A stretch of DNA of 64,000 nucleotides from JBEKHT01 sp049516595 (GTDB lineage Bacteria > Chloroflexota > Anaerolineae > Anaerolineales > RBG-16-64-43): contig JBEKSY010000004.1 in assembly GCA_049516595.1 (NCBI GenBank), positions 62,001-126,000 on the forward strand. Reading direction: 5' to 3'. Positions within the stretch are counted from its first letter, which is position 1. Every line of letters begins with the position of its first letter. The position numbers and the translations under genes are program-made. Below, one piece after another: positions 42,763 to 51,791 of this stretch. The notes beneath the pieces are model-generated. The model did not search any database, was not told the origin of the DNA, and worked only from the letters and a program-made list of their open reading frames with translations.

Positions 42763-43386
42763 ATGAGCAACGCAAACCCTCCCACCGCCCTGCGGATCGC
42801 CAATGTGGTCAAGGCTATCGAGAGCCGGGGAGTGACTGTCGTCCCTGTCCAGACCAAAGAGGCCGCGCTGTCTGCAATCGTCAATCTGATCCCGGCCGGA
42901 GCCACCGTGATGACCGGAGCCTCCCTCACCCTTCGAGAGATCGGCTTTGATGAGCTGCTCAAGTCTGGGAAACACGCCTGGCGCAACCTGAAGGCTGAAA
43001 TCGTCGCCGAGAAGGATCCCTCCAAGCAAGCGCGATTGCGCAAGGAGGGCACTCTGGCGGACTACTTCTTGGGCAGCGTCCACGCCATCGCCGAAACGGG
43101 GGAGATCGTCATTGCCAGTGCAACCGGGAGCCAAATCGCGCCCTACGCCTCCTCCAGCAGCCATGTCTTGTGGGTGGCAGGAACCCAAAAGATAGTGCCC
43201 ACGCTCCAGGACGCGCTTCAACGGGTACGCGAGCAAGTCCTGCCCCATGAAGACCAACGGATGAAGAAGGCCTTTGGCGAGAATTCCGGCAGTTTCATCG
43301 GGAAGCTCCTCATCTTCGAGCGCGAGGCGCCCTACCTCCATCGAAGCGTGACGCTCGTCTTGATCCAAGAAGCGGTAGGAGATTAG
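42763..43386 (+). CDS. LUD-domain protein (LutC/YkgG-like)
   Basis: 207 residues of the LUD (DUF162) fold, as in lactate-utilisation proteins LutC and the C-part of LutB. Signature: LIPAGATVMTGASLTLREIGFDELL, then AETGEIVIASATGSQIAPYASSSSHVLWVAGTQKIVP, with GSQIAP and the glycine-rich motif. There is no iron-sulfur neighbour, and lactate genes are not nearby, so its exact role is open. ATG 42763 follows GGAGGTGAT, a near-perfect anti-Shine-Dalgarno match, and is preferred over ATG 42739. Confidence 0.9.
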   Translation: MSNANPPTALRIANVVKAIESRGVTVVPVQTKEAALSAIVNLIPAGATVMTGASLTLREIGFDELLKSGKHAWRNLKAEIVAEKDPSKQARLRKEGTLADYFLGSVHAIAETGEIVIASATGSQIAPYASSSSHVLWVAGTQKIVPTLQDALQRVREQVLPHEDQRMKKAFGENSGSFIGKLLIFEREAPYLHRSVTLVLIQEAVGD

Positions 43387-44050
43387 GCCGGCCCACCGCG
43401 ATCGGGCAACTCGCACCAGGCAATCTGGGAATGGGCCTTTCGCGATCCTGGTGGGTCCTTCACCGAGTCGCACACACCTGGAGGGTCGGACCCAGGCGTC
43501 GACGCGCTCGAGCCCGACGGCCTCAGGCGGCGTGAGCAACCTCGCAACCCTATTCCCCCGGCCTCGAGGGCGGAAGGGCCTCTTACCTTCTGGCGGGTCT
43601 ATCCAGTAGCGTGATCTTCGTCCGGCTGGATGCCTTCCTCGATGGAAACCCGATGGCGCGGCGCCCTGCGGAGCCCTATCTGCCCGTCACGCGGAAGTGG
43701 CTCAACATACCTGCGCCGCCGCGGGCGAATTCCCGTAAGGGATCGCCTTGGCTGGCATCTCTTGGCCTCTCCGGCCGGCCTTGCCGGGCAACTCAGCGGT
43801 CGGAAAGGCAATCTCCTTCGCACTCCTGGGATGGTTTTTCCGCGTCCTGATGGCCGCACTCTCCCAGGGGGTCAGCTTTGAACTTTCCCTTCCGACAGTA
43901 CTCGATTCGACCACGGCAGGGTTGCTCGACATGCTGGCCCTCGGGCTTTCCTCTGCCCTGGCTTTTGAATCCTTATCCTGAGAACGTGCCCCCATCGCCG
44001 GCGGGGCTCCGCCGCCCTGGAGGGCAATCGGTTCACGAGGGGCGAGCGAG
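43387..44050. other. Intergenic region; possible remnant
   Basis: 664 bp with no gene I can support. A rightward frame at 43748-43981 has a hydrophobic product (AVGKAISFALLGWFFRVLMA and after) that might be a membrane-protein remnant, but I recognise no family. Confidence 0.4.
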
Positions 44051-44053
44051 GAG

Positions 44054-44310
44054 TATAATCAGCCGCAGGACACAATTGAACAGTCTGCAGCTCTGGCGCC
44101 CGATCCCCCGGATGGGCGGGCTTAATGGCGAAGCCGGTAACAGTCCGGCACTGTCGCGCAACTGTGGGCACGGTTCTCGGGTAAGACCGTGCGAGTCAGG
44201 TCGACCACCAGGCTGCGGTTCCGCAACGCCTCGCAGGAAGGGGAAGGGACCACGGGCAAGTCGACCCTCGCAACCCAGATCCTCTGTCTGCTGACAGGGG
44301 ATCTCCTTTT
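44054..44310 (+). promoter_or_regulatory. Cobalamin riboswitch with transcription terminator
   Basis: TATAAT at 44054-44059 with TTCACG 16 nt upstream gives a promoter. The leader has the B12-box-type core AAGCCGGTAACAGTCCGGCA, CTGTCGCGCAACTGTG and a GTGCGAGTC ... CCAGGCTGCGG segment, as in cobalamin riboswitches. Just before the coding region a hairpin AGATCC-T-CTGTC / GACAG-G-GGATCT (44277-44304) is followed by CCTTTT, a terminator. Binding of adenosylcobalamin is expected to stop transcription. Confidence 0.88.
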
Positions 44311-44359
44311 GTGTCACCCTCCTGCCTGTGAGCCGTGTTCAGCCCAAAAGGAGACTCCC

Positions 44360-45343
44360 ATGTTCAAGGCGCGATTCCTGCTCCAGGCAGTCGTCCTGGC
44401 ACTGTTTCTTGGGGCTTGCACCGCAGGAGGCACGGCCCCAAGTCCCTCTACTTCGACCCCTGCTCCTTCCGCCACTCCGCTGTCGCCGACCCCCACTCTG
44501 CCCCCCACCCCGATCGCCGTCCAGGACGGCTCAGGCCAGACCGTTCGACTGACACACCCGGCGACACGGATCGTTTCGCTGGCTCCTTCCAACACCGAAA
44601 TCCTTTTCGCGATCGGGGCAGGCAGCCAGATGGTTGGCCGGGATGAGTTCTCCGACTACCCTACCGAGGCCAAATCGCTGCCCAGCATCTCGACCTCGAT
44701 GGGAACCCTTAACACTGAGGCGCTAGTTGCCCTGCAACCGGACCTGGTGCTCGCGGCACCCATCCTGGCCCCCGAGCAGATCCAGACCCTACGCAACCTG
44801 GGTCTCACGGTCTTCCTGGTTCCCAACCCAACGGACTTTGACGGGCTGTACCAGAATCTCGCGAATGTTGGCGCGCTCACGGGTCGGGGGGATGAGGCGC
44901 AGGCCCTGGTGAGCCGGTCTCGTCAGCGGGTCGCGGCCGTCGAACAGGTGATCTCAAAGGCGACCTCGAAGCCCAAGGTCTTTTACGAACTGGACGGATC
45001 GGACCCGGGCAAGCCCTGGACGGCTGGGCCCGGCAACTTCATTGACCTGATCATTCGGGTGGCAGGCGGCCAGAACGCGGCCGCAGGTCTCCAGGAGGCC
45101 TATGCCCAGATCAGTGTGGAAGAGTTGCTGAGCCAAAACCCGGATGTGATCATCCTGGGGGACACCGCCTATGGAATCACGGTGGCGTCCGTGGAAGCGC
45201 GCCCCGGCTGGAATGTCATGAATGCGATCAAGAACAACGCGGTGGACCCGTTCGATGACAACCTGGCAAGCCGGCCGGGCCCGCGTCTGATCGACGGGCT
45301 CGAGGCGATGGCCAAGCTTGTCCACCCGGAGCTGTTCAAGTAG
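44360..45343 (+). CDS. btuF: Cobalamin-type ABC transporter substrate-binding lipoprotein
   Basis: 327 residues of the periplasmic-binding (BtuF/FhuD) fold. Signal peptide with lipobox LGAC (Cys about 20), a Pro/Thr/Ser-rich linker (about 25-55), then the ligand-binding domain with TRIVSLAPSNTEILFAIGAGSQMVGRDEFSDYP, EALVALQPDLVLA and PKVFYELDGSDPGKPWTAGPGNFIDLIIRVAGGQNAA. The upstream cobalamin riboswitch makes B12 the likely ligand. No btuC or btuD follows; the next gene is convergent mutM, overlapping by 8 nt. ATG 44360 with AAAAGGAG upstream. Confidence 0.88.
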   Translation: MFKARFLLQAVVLALFLGACTAGGTAPSPSTSTPAPSATPLSPTPTLPPTPIAVQDGSGQTVRLTHPATRIVSLAPSNTEILFAIGAGSQMVGRDEFSDYPTEAKSLPSISTSMGTLNTEALVALQPDLVLAAPILAPEQIQTLRNLGLTVFLVPNPTDFDGLYQNLANVGALTGRGDEAQALVSRSRQRVAAVEQVISKATSKPKVFYELDGSDPGKPWTAGPGNFIDLIIRVAGGQNAAAGLQEAYAQISVEELLSQNPDVIILGDTAYGITVASVEARPGWNVMNAIKNNAVDPFDDNLASRPGPRLIDGLEAMAKLVHPELFK

Positions 45344-46184
45344 CCTGGGCGGAGCCCGTTCCCCGGATGAGACCACCGGGTTGGCAGTTCCTGCAGAAGT
45401 TGGTGATCCGCTGATTGGCGGTAATGGAGGAAATAGGGGTTCCGCAGCGCGGGCAGGCCTGCCCTGCTCGCATGTGGACTGAGAAGAAGTCGCGGGGCTT
45501 CAGATGGATGTCCTCGCCCATTTCGGCTCGCACCTTATCCACCGACTCCAAGAGCGTCGTCCGCATCGCCCGGTAAAGGCGCTCGACTTCCTCATCCTGC
45601 AGGCTCTTGCGCTTGCGATACGGGTGAATCCCCGCGGCCCAGAGGATTTCGTCGGCATAGGCATTGCCGATCCCTGCGATGAAATCGGCCCGCGTCAGGA
45701 TGCCCTTCACCTCACCGCGGTAGCGGCGAATCCTCGTTTTGAAGTCATCCAGGAGGATCTGGAGCGCATCCGGACCCATCTCGCCAAAGGTTGGGATCGC
45801 CTCCAGGTCCCGCGTCAGGTAGAGCTGCCCCATTTGCTTGGCGTCCACATAGCGTAACTCCTGCTCCGGCTGACCCAACCGGAAGACGACCAGGACCGGC
45901 CCGGCTTTCTTCGTTTGGGGCGGGCATAGCTGAAAGCGACCCATCAGTTTCGGGTTCACGGCCAGCCACAAACCCGCTGCCAATTCGAAGAGCAGAAACT
46001 TGCCACGCCGGGTGACACCCCGGACCTCTTTGCCGCCCAGGGCTTCAGTGAAACCCTGGCCGGTCAGGTCGCGGATCACGATGGATCCGCCCTTGGGCGC
46101 AACTTCGACACGCTGGATGACGCGCCCAACCAGCCGTCGGGTGAGGACCTCTCTCACAACCTCAAGCTCGGGAAGCTCAGGCAT
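45336..46184 (-). CDS. mutM: Formamidopyrimidine-DNA glycosylase
   Basis: Base-excision repair glycosylase/AP lyase removing 8-oxoguanine and formamidopyrimidines. 282 residues. N-terminal MPELPELEVVREVL with the catalytic Pro and Glu. RRGKFLLFEL and IAGIGNAYADEILWAAGIHP are the helix-two-turn-helix core. The C-terminal zinc finger has four Cys in CPRCGTPI and FCRNC. It ends past the btuF stop (8-bp overlap of convergent genes). The start is ATG 46184. Confidence 0.95.
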   Translation of the reverse strand: MPELPELEVVREVLTRRLVGRVIQRVEVAPKGGSIVIRDLTGQGFTEALGGKEVRGVTRRGKFLLFELAAGLWLAVNPKLMGRFQLCPPQTKKAGPVLVVFRLGQPEQELRYVDAKQMGQLYLTRDLEAIPTFGEMGPDALQILLDDFKTRIRRYRGEVKGILTRADFIAGIGNAYADEILWAAGIHPYRKRKSLQDEEVERLYRAMRTTLLESVDKVRAEMGEDIHLKPRDFFSVHMRAGQACPRCGTPISSITANQRITNFCRNCQPGGLIRGTGSAQAT

Positions 46185-46277
46185 CAGGGAGAGACCAAAT
46201 GACTGCCGGCAGGCAACATCAATGGGGGCCGGGCCCTCGCCTAGCCGTTACAGAAGATGGGGAAGTTGGGTGGGCGT

Positions 46278-46541
46278 TCAGCTCTCGGCGGTGATGCGGA
46301 AGACAGAATCTCCAGGTCGCACCTTCTGCTTGACCTGCACCGCGACCTCCTGCCCCGCTTTCACCTCCGTCACGGGCTGATGCTCGATTTGCATCGAGGT
46401 AATCTCTTGCTCGAAATCGGAGTTCTTGCCCAGGAAGTGGAGCTCCTCGCCGAGCTTCAGATCCCGGGTCAGCTTGAGCACCGCCACGCTTGCCCGATCG
46501 TAGTAATGGGTCACCTCTCCGATGCGCTCGCCGCTAGGCAT
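46278..46541 (-). CDS. EF-Tu domain 2-like (U32-associated) small protein
   Basis: 87 residues forming a small beta-barrel like domain II of translation factors, with EVTHYYDRASVAVLKLTRDLKLGEELHFLG, FEQEITSMQIEHQPVTEVKAGQEVAVQVKQKVRPGDSVF. This is the stand-alone form of the C-terminal domain found in peptidase U32 proteins. GAGGAGA lies just upstream of ATG 46541. Its role is not known. It lies 93 nt upstream of mutM on the same strand. Confidence 0.82.
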   Translation of the reverse strand: MPSGERIGEVTHYYDRASVAVLKLTRDLKLGEELHFLGKNSDFEQEITSMQIEHQPVTEVKAGQEVAVQVKQKVRPGDSVFRITAES

Positions 46542-46799
46542 ATTCTCCTCCCCGGCCGCCATACGCTCCGGCCCTCCAGCTCGAACAGCCAATCCTCATA
46601 GGATTGTACAACGGTCCCCCAATGGCTGGGTTGCATTTCGCTACTTGTCAAGGATCTCGAGCGGCCGAGCTGATGGTTGGGCTAGGCTTGAGCCTCAAGG
46701 GGTCGCTTGTCAGGAACCACCTCGGCACGCTCGTTTGGCAATACGGGCGTAGGCAACGACTCTTCCCCAATACGGTCTGCTGCCTTGTGGGTCGAGATG

Positions 46800-47216
46800 G
46801 AATGACAAACACTCCTCACCAATCCCTGCGCTGACCGAGGCGATCAGCGAAAGGGGGAAAACCGGACGAGGGATGATCAAAGGGGATCCGGCGGCGACAA
46901 AAACCCGGTCCATCAAGACGAGCAGGCTTCTGAGAGCCAGCCCGAGGAGGGCGGGCCACAGCAGCCAACTCTGCCAACCGGCCCCTTCACGAAAAACCCC
47001 GGGCAGTCCCAGCCTGCGGGCAAAGCCAAAACCCGAAATCCCGAAGACCACATACAGGATAAGAACTCCGCCTCCCTCCCCAAGCCCGATCAGCCAGCGC
47101 GCGGTCGCTGCCATGACGGGGGACGGGGTCTGATTCGAGAGGAGCAGTTGTTCAAACGGGACAAATGCGTAGGCGACAAAGGCCAGGAGAGCATAGACGA
47201 GGAGCAGGATCACCAA
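46800..47216 (-). pseudogene. Truncated CPBP intramembrane protease gene
   Basis: Leftward frame from 47216 gives several hydrophobic helices (VILLLVYALLAFVAYAFVPFEQL, GGGVLILYVVFGISGFGFARRLGLPG) and then SLIASVSAGIGEE, the start of the CPBP EExxxR motif. After EE the reading is lost (CLSFHLDPQGSRPYW... to a stop at 46710), the Arg of the motif and the last helices with both metal-binding His are missing. It is probably a broken or truncated gene; a non-catalytic product is less likely. Confidence 0.65.
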
Positions 47217-47324
47217 TAGGCTGATCTGCCTCTAGTTGTTAGCGAACAAGCTTCATCCCTCCCGAGTGGACCAGCCCCCCGTGAAGGCGGCCTGGGGCGC
47301 ACGACTTGAAAGGGGACTCTCTTC

Positions 47325-48299
47325 CTAGCGAACGGCTCGGGACAGTTGGTCCAGGCGAGCCATCTCTTCGTCTGACAGCTTGAATCCCATGGCTCCCGCA
47401 CTTTCTTCGGCCTGGCGGACTTTCGTGGCCCCCGGAATGGCGACGAGCGCCTCTCCGTGAAAGTGGATCAGCCAGTTTAGGGCAACTTGAGCGGGTGTGG
47501 CCCGATAGCGGGCCGCGATCTCCTCGAGCGCGTTGACCAGAGGCCGAGTCCGCTCGAGATTGTTGCGGATCATCGCTCGGACCCGAATCGACGGCCGAGA
47601 GACCAGGTCGGGGTCCTTGTGGTACTTTCCGGTCAGCAGGCCGGAAGCCAAGGGCGTGTAGGCCACGACGGTCACTCCCAGCTCTTGGGCCGTCTCCAGA
47701 ACTCCATTGGACTCGATCTCGCGCCGAAGCAGGCTATAGCGGACCTGGTTGACTGCCAGCGGCAATCCCCGCTTCTCCAGCTCTTTGTAGGCCCGCCGCA
47801 TTCGCCCGGCATTGAAATTGCTCACTCCCACTGAGCGGATCTTACCGGCCTCGACCAGGTCCGCCATGGAATCCATCTCAGATTCCGGGGAGGAGAAACT
47901 CCACGGTTGGTGGATCATGTACAGGCTGATGCTGTATCCTTCCAAGAAGCGGATGCGGTTGCCGATCGTGCGCGGTATGTTGGCGGCCGTCCTGAAGATG
48001 GGAAGCCACTTGGTCGCCACGACGACTTCAGCGTCCGATTGGCCTGCCGCCTTGAGCGCCCTCGCCAGCGACCGCTCGGAAATGCCCCCGCCATACATTT
48101 CCGCGGTATCAAAGAAGTTGATGCCTCCCTCAAGAGCGGCCTTCACGATGGCATTCTTGTCCTCCTGCGGGATCACCGGGAACATGGAGCCCATTAACCC
48201 TCCCCCTCCGGAAAACTCCATCACCCCCAACCCGATTGGCGAGACGCGGATACCCGTTTTCCCAAGCGGCCTCTTTTGAATTGTTGGTTCCGTCGCCAT
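47325..48299 (-). CDS. Aldo/keto reductase
   Basis: NAD(P)H-dependent aldo/keto reductase TIM barrel, 324 residues. It has GKTGIRVSPIGLGVMEFSG, INFFDTAEMYGGGISERSLARAL with catalytic Asp and Tyr, VVVATKW with the catalytic Lys, and IYMIHQPW in place of the usual D-x-x-x-x-H strand (LYMIHQP). IRSVGVSNFNAGRM and GATKVRQAEES form the cofactor site. GGAGG lies 8 nt before ATG 48299. It diverges from the MarR gene and could be a MarR target. Confidence 0.93.
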   Translation of the reverse strand: MATEPTIQKRPLGKTGIRVSPIGLGVMEFSGGGGLMGSMFPVIPQEDKNAIVKAALEGGINFFDTAEMYGGGISERSLARALKAAGQSDAEVVVATKWLPIFRTAANIPRTIGNRIRFLEGYSISLYMIHQPWSFSSPESEMDSMADLVEAGKIRSVGVSNFNAGRMRRAYKELEKRGLPLAVNQVRYSLLRREIESNGVLETAQELGVTVVAYTPLASGLLTGKYHKDPDLVSRPSIRVRAMIRNNLERTRPLVNALEEIAARYRATPAQVALNWLIHFHGEALVAIPGATKVRQAEESAGAMGFKLSDEEMARLDQLSRAVR

Positions 48300-48504
48300 T
48301 GCTACGCCTCCAAGAATGTCCAGTCCAGCGATGTCCCCCAATCCCTACTTTACTCCCTTCCAGGGGATGCGCCTCGCCAGCGAGCAAGGCCGCTGAAAAC
48401 CCAATCTGCCTAATGCCGACTCGATGCGCTCAACCGTCGGCCATCCCGGCCCCTGGCCCGTCCCTCCAGGATCCTTGTTCCCGCGCCACAGGGGGACCCG
48501 GCCT

Positions 48505-48533
48505 TTGACAAAGTTGATAAAGGGCTATATAAT
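48505..48533 (+). promoter_or_regulatory. Consensus promoter of the MarR gene, leaderless
   Basis: TTGACA (48505-48510), 17-nt spacer, TATAAT (48528-48533): a perfect sigma-70-type promoter. The ATG at 48540 follows after 6 nt with no Shine-Dalgarno, so the mRNA probably starts at the start codon. Confidence 0.85.
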
Positions 48534-48539
48534 ACAGTC

Positions 48540-48989
48540 ATGAACAAAATTCCGGCCCGGACCCAAGCCGGTCGGACCGTAATCCGTGCCGTGGGGGGCG
48601 CGGGGCACCTGGTGGCTGCTGAGCTCGATGCCGCACTCGGGCTCCACGGTCTCTCCATCGCCAAGCTGAGCGTTCTCCGGCACCTAGCCCAGGCCAAAGA
48701 GCCGCTGGCACTGGGTCAGCTCGCGGAGCGCCTGGCCTGCGTCCGCTCCAACATCACCCAGCTCGTAGACCGCCTCGAGGCCGACGGCTTGGTCCAGCGC
48801 ACACCCGACCCCCACGATCGTCGCAGCCTGCGGGCAAGTATCACGCAGGCCGGACGCAGACGCTACAAGCTGGGGACAAGGGCCGAGGCAGAGGCGGAAG
48901 CCAAGTTGGTCCGGGGCCTTACGCCCAACGAGCAGTCGCAGTTAGCGCGGCTCCTCGCGAAACTGAAGAGGGGCGAAGGCGGAAGGTAG
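48540..48989 (+). CDS. MarR-family transcriptional regulator
   Basis: Winged-helix repressor of 149 residues acting as a dimer. It has LSIAKLSVLRHLAQAKEPLALGQLAERLACVRSNITQLVDRLEADGLVQRTPDPHDRRSLRASITQAGRR, the MarR HTH and wing. A consensus promoter and leaderless start precede it. The DoxX gene follows 90 nt later with an inverted repeat between them, and the divergent aldo/keto reductase shares the upstream region, so it may control both. Inducer unknown. Confidence 0.93.
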   Translation: MNKIPARTQAGRTVIRAVGGAGHLVAAELDAALGLHGLSIAKLSVLRHLAQAKEPLALGQLAERLACVRSNITQLVDRLEADGLVQRTPDPHDRRSLRASITQAGRRRYKLGTRAEAEAEAKLVRGLTPNEQSQLARLLAKLKRGEGGR

Positions 48990-49013
48990 GCTCTTTTTTT
49001 GTACGAATAGTTT

Positions 49014-49034
49014 AGTAATGTATTGTCTATTACT
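49014..49034. promoter_or_regulatory. Candidate MarR operator before doxX
   Basis: AGTAAT (49014-49019) and ATTACT (49029-49034) form an inverted repeat with a 9-nt centre, in an AT-rich stretch between the MarR gene and doxX. MarR proteins bind such near-palindromes; no binding evidence is available here. Confidence 0.4.
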
Positions 49035-49079
49035 GCAGGATAATGTCACGAGTCGCCGTCTTGGGAAAGGAGAATAACG

Positions 49080-49607
49080 ATGTTGGTCAGCACGGGCTCC
49101 CTGCTTCTCCGGGTCGTCGTCGGCCTGCTGCTCGCCGGTCACGGCAGTCAGAAGCTGTTCGGGTGGTTTGGAGGAGGTGGATTCGCCGTGACCACCGGCT
49201 GGATTGGCAAGATGGGACTGCGTCCCGACTGGTTCTGGGCGCTGCTCGGGTCCCTCAGCGAGTTTGGCGGAGGCATCTTGCTGGCCCTTGGATTCCTCAA
49301 TCCGCTCGGCTCGCTCGGGGTTTCCGCTGCGATGCTTATGGCCATCCTCAAGGTCCATTGGCCAAAAGGAATCTGGGCTTCCAAAGGCGGGCTGGAGTTT
49401 CCCTTGACGAATCTTGCCGTGGCTCTCGCCCTGGCCTTGTTCGGACCGGGTCCGTACTCGATGGATGGGGTCTTGAAAATCGCCCTGCCCGAGCCTCTGG
49501 CCCTGCTGGGGGGATTGGCCCTCGTCATCCTGGGATTGGCGGCAGCCTTTCTCTCTCAGACACGACCACCGGCCCAGGCCCCGCAACCTGGGAGCAGCAA
49601 AGCCTAA
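49080..49607 (+). CDS. DoxX-family membrane protein
   Basis: 175 residues with four hydrophobic helices. It begins LVSTGSLLLRVVVGLLLAGHGSQKLFGWFGGGGF, the common DoxX start, and has GSLSEFGGGILLALGFLNPLGSLGVSAAML. DoxX-type proteins are linked to quinone reduction and thiosulfate oxidation, or to redox stress resistance in mycobacteria. GGAGAA lies 6 nt before ATG 49080. It is probably regulated by the upstream MarR protein. Confidence 0.9.
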   Translation: MLVSTGSLLLRVVVGLLLAGHGSQKLFGWFGGGGFAVTTGWIGKMGLRPDWFWALLGSLSEFGGGILLALGFLNPLGSLGVSAAMLMAILKVHWPKGIWASKGGLEFPLTNLAVALALALFGPGPYSMDGVLKIALPEPLALLGGLALVILGLAAAFLSQTRPPAQAPQPGSSKA

Positions 49608-50003
49608 AGCCCGGCAAGGAAATTCTCCAGACGGTCCAGGCTCATTTCAGAGTGCCCGGTCGGGAGATTGTCGCTCGGTTGCAGATGCACTTGAAACGTG
49701 CCCTTCATCTTTCTCTGCCCGCGGCGACCGGGCGGCCCTGTCGCTGCCACCTGGACTCCACTCCATCAGACGCAGAACCAGCCCATGCCCCTTTCTGGAC
49801 GTGCCCAGGCCCCGGATAAGGCGCCATCCACGTGCCGATCTTGATGAAAGGGCCGAACTCATCGTTCGGGCCTTGTGCTCTTGCGGGTAAATTGCCTCCT
49901 CACCCCGGTTCGCCTAATCTCCCAGGATGTCCCCCCGCCCCACCCGAGGCCCAATCAAAGGCGACCTTCGCCGGGCGACCTGGAGAATCAGTCAAACCTG
50001 CGA
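49608..50003. other. Intergenic region without a recognised gene
   Basis: 396 bp between doxX and the leftward lipoprotein gene. Short overlapping frames only; nothing recognised. Confidence 0.45.
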
Positions 50004-50603
50004 CTAGGAGGTTGCGGTTCCTTGAGAGCTCGTCCCTTCCTCGCGGATGTAGTAAATTTGAGTCTTTCCACTCTGCTGATCCGCGATCGCAATGACCGCG
50101 ATGGCCGTAACGTTCTGCCCCTGGGTTTTTCCGAAAAGACAGTACGTCCCGGCGAAGCCTCCGGCGGCCACAGGCGTTCCGGTGTCGGTTGTGCCGCATC
50201 CCGGCTGCGAGTCCGAGTTCCAGCCCGCACTGGTCATGCGGTCCACGGTGTAGAAGGAGCCAACATCATCGGGGCTCTTGGAACTGGTAAACGCGACGAA
50301 GCTCAGGCTGTTTACCTTACTTCCCCCCTGCGCACTCTGCGAATAAACGCCGCTCAGGAAGCCCTGGATCATCAGGTTCAGTGCAGGCGGGAGGTCAATG
50401 TTGGCCTTTGCGGCGCCGGGAAAGGGGGGAACATCGGGCCAAAGCTGGGAAACGGTAACTGCCTGATTCCCCGTGGCCTTGTTGACCGCTGAATTGACCG
50501 CGGAATTGACCGCCGTGTTCAGGATACCGCAACTGAGGAGGGCAAGAACTGCCAATGAGCCAAAGAACGTGATCGGGAGTTTCGACTTCGTCATCGATGC
50601 CAT
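50004..50603 (-). CDS. Predicted lipoprotein, unknown function
   Basis: 199 residues. Lipobox LALLSC (Cys about 25), followed by a short repeat (NTAVNSAVNSAVNKA) and a soluble domain with FPGAAKANIDLPPALNLMIQGFLSGVYSQSA, SFVAFTSSKSPDDVGSFYTVDRMTSAGW and a Cys pair (CGTTDTG...TYC). It is probably anchored on the outside of the membrane. GAGGCA lies near ATG 50603; a frame to 50660 is less likely. No family recognised. Confidence 0.72.
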   Translation of the reverse strand: MASMTKSKLPITFFGSLAVLALLSCGILNTAVNSAVNSAVNKATGNQAVTVSQLWPDVPPFPGAAKANIDLPPALNLMIQGFLSGVYSQSAQGGSKVNSLSFVAFTSSKSPDDVGSFYTVDRMTSAGWNSDSQPGCGTTDTGTPVAAGGFAGTYCLFGKTQGQNVTAIAVIAIADQQSGKTQIYYIREEGTSSQGTATS

Positions 50604-51791
50604 TGCCTCTCTCCGTGGAGCCTTGTTGAGGACCCGTCCCCCCGATGTTTCGGGGTCCAAGCCCAGATCGGATCGGCTGGATTGCGATTGGCGGCCTTCC
50701 TCAGAAGAGAACCAAGTCTATCCAGCAACAGGTGCCATAACATTGGTGCTCGTGCAACTGCCCACTCGGCATCCGAAGAGGATGCCGAGCTATCGGGATG
50801 ATCCTCGACTAATTGTGGTCAGAACCCGCCTGCGCCGGCACCCCTCTCACTGCAAGGGCCGTCACATGGTCCTGTTGCCTAGGTGGATGTCAACTTGGGA
50901 GCAACGACTCGGGCACCCAGGCGGGGGCCCAGCCAAGATCCCTGGCCCGACCTTCGGCGTGGGGCGCATCTCCTCTTCTGGCGATAGCTGCGTGCGTCAG
51001 CCGCCTCAGCCCTTGTTTAGAGCATTGCCAGGGCACAGGCAATTAAAGCACGGTTTTATATAGTTTTTGTCGGGAATAGGCTTAATAAGAGATTAGAGAA
51101 GGGAGACACTTGTCGATGGGAATCGTGGGCGGATGCGATACCTGCCCGTCTCCGAGGGAGCCTTTATCCCAATCTCCTGGACGCCAGTTTCCAGACCCCA
51201 TCTTTCGGGGAGGCTCTCTGTACCGCCTCGCTTGGACCAGGATGAGGAGGCGTCCATAAATCCCGCAATCTGAGGCGAGCCCCGCGACTTTCCTGGGCTC
51301 CTTTCGCCGGGAAAGACGCAGCCGCGCTCTCATCTCCTGAGGAAGACGCGGGAAGGAGGCGTCTCACTCTCCCCCCACTCACTCGCCATGATCTTGTCGA
51401 CCATTCCATTTCCGCGCCGAACCCTTGCAAGGAATGTTCGATCCAGGGGATCCGGAGGATGCCCTCCATGGCCCCCCTGCCCTAGATATCCTACGGGGTG
51501 GATAGAGGCACAGGCCCACAGCTGAGTCGGCCACAGGTCGGTCGGACAATTCGGATGCGCGGCCTTCCGAGGGGGAGAGGCGCTGAGCAAATCAGGCCCT
51601 GCCCACCTTCTTTGGAATAGCCGCTCGCCTGGGTAATCGGCCGCTTTCATCTCGGGCTCGATCTACCGCCATCGGCCCCGTATCTCGGAAGGGCACCCAT
51701 CAGGATGGGTTTCCAGACGGGCACGCCGATTCGGACCTGATTCCTCCCACTGTTTGGGCGTGAGGTCCCGCCCGGAGTGCGATCGTCCTGG
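50604..51791. other. Long intergenic region
   Basis: 1.19 kb without a supported gene. Many overlapping open frames are seen on both strands, none with a family motif. An AT-richer patch at 51045-51100 stands out from the surrounding GC-rich DNA. Confidence 0.45.

Noticed and set aside
51045..51100. AT-rich patch as a possible origin or attachment site
   Set aside because: No DnaA boxes, repeats or integrase neighbour; too short to support either claim.
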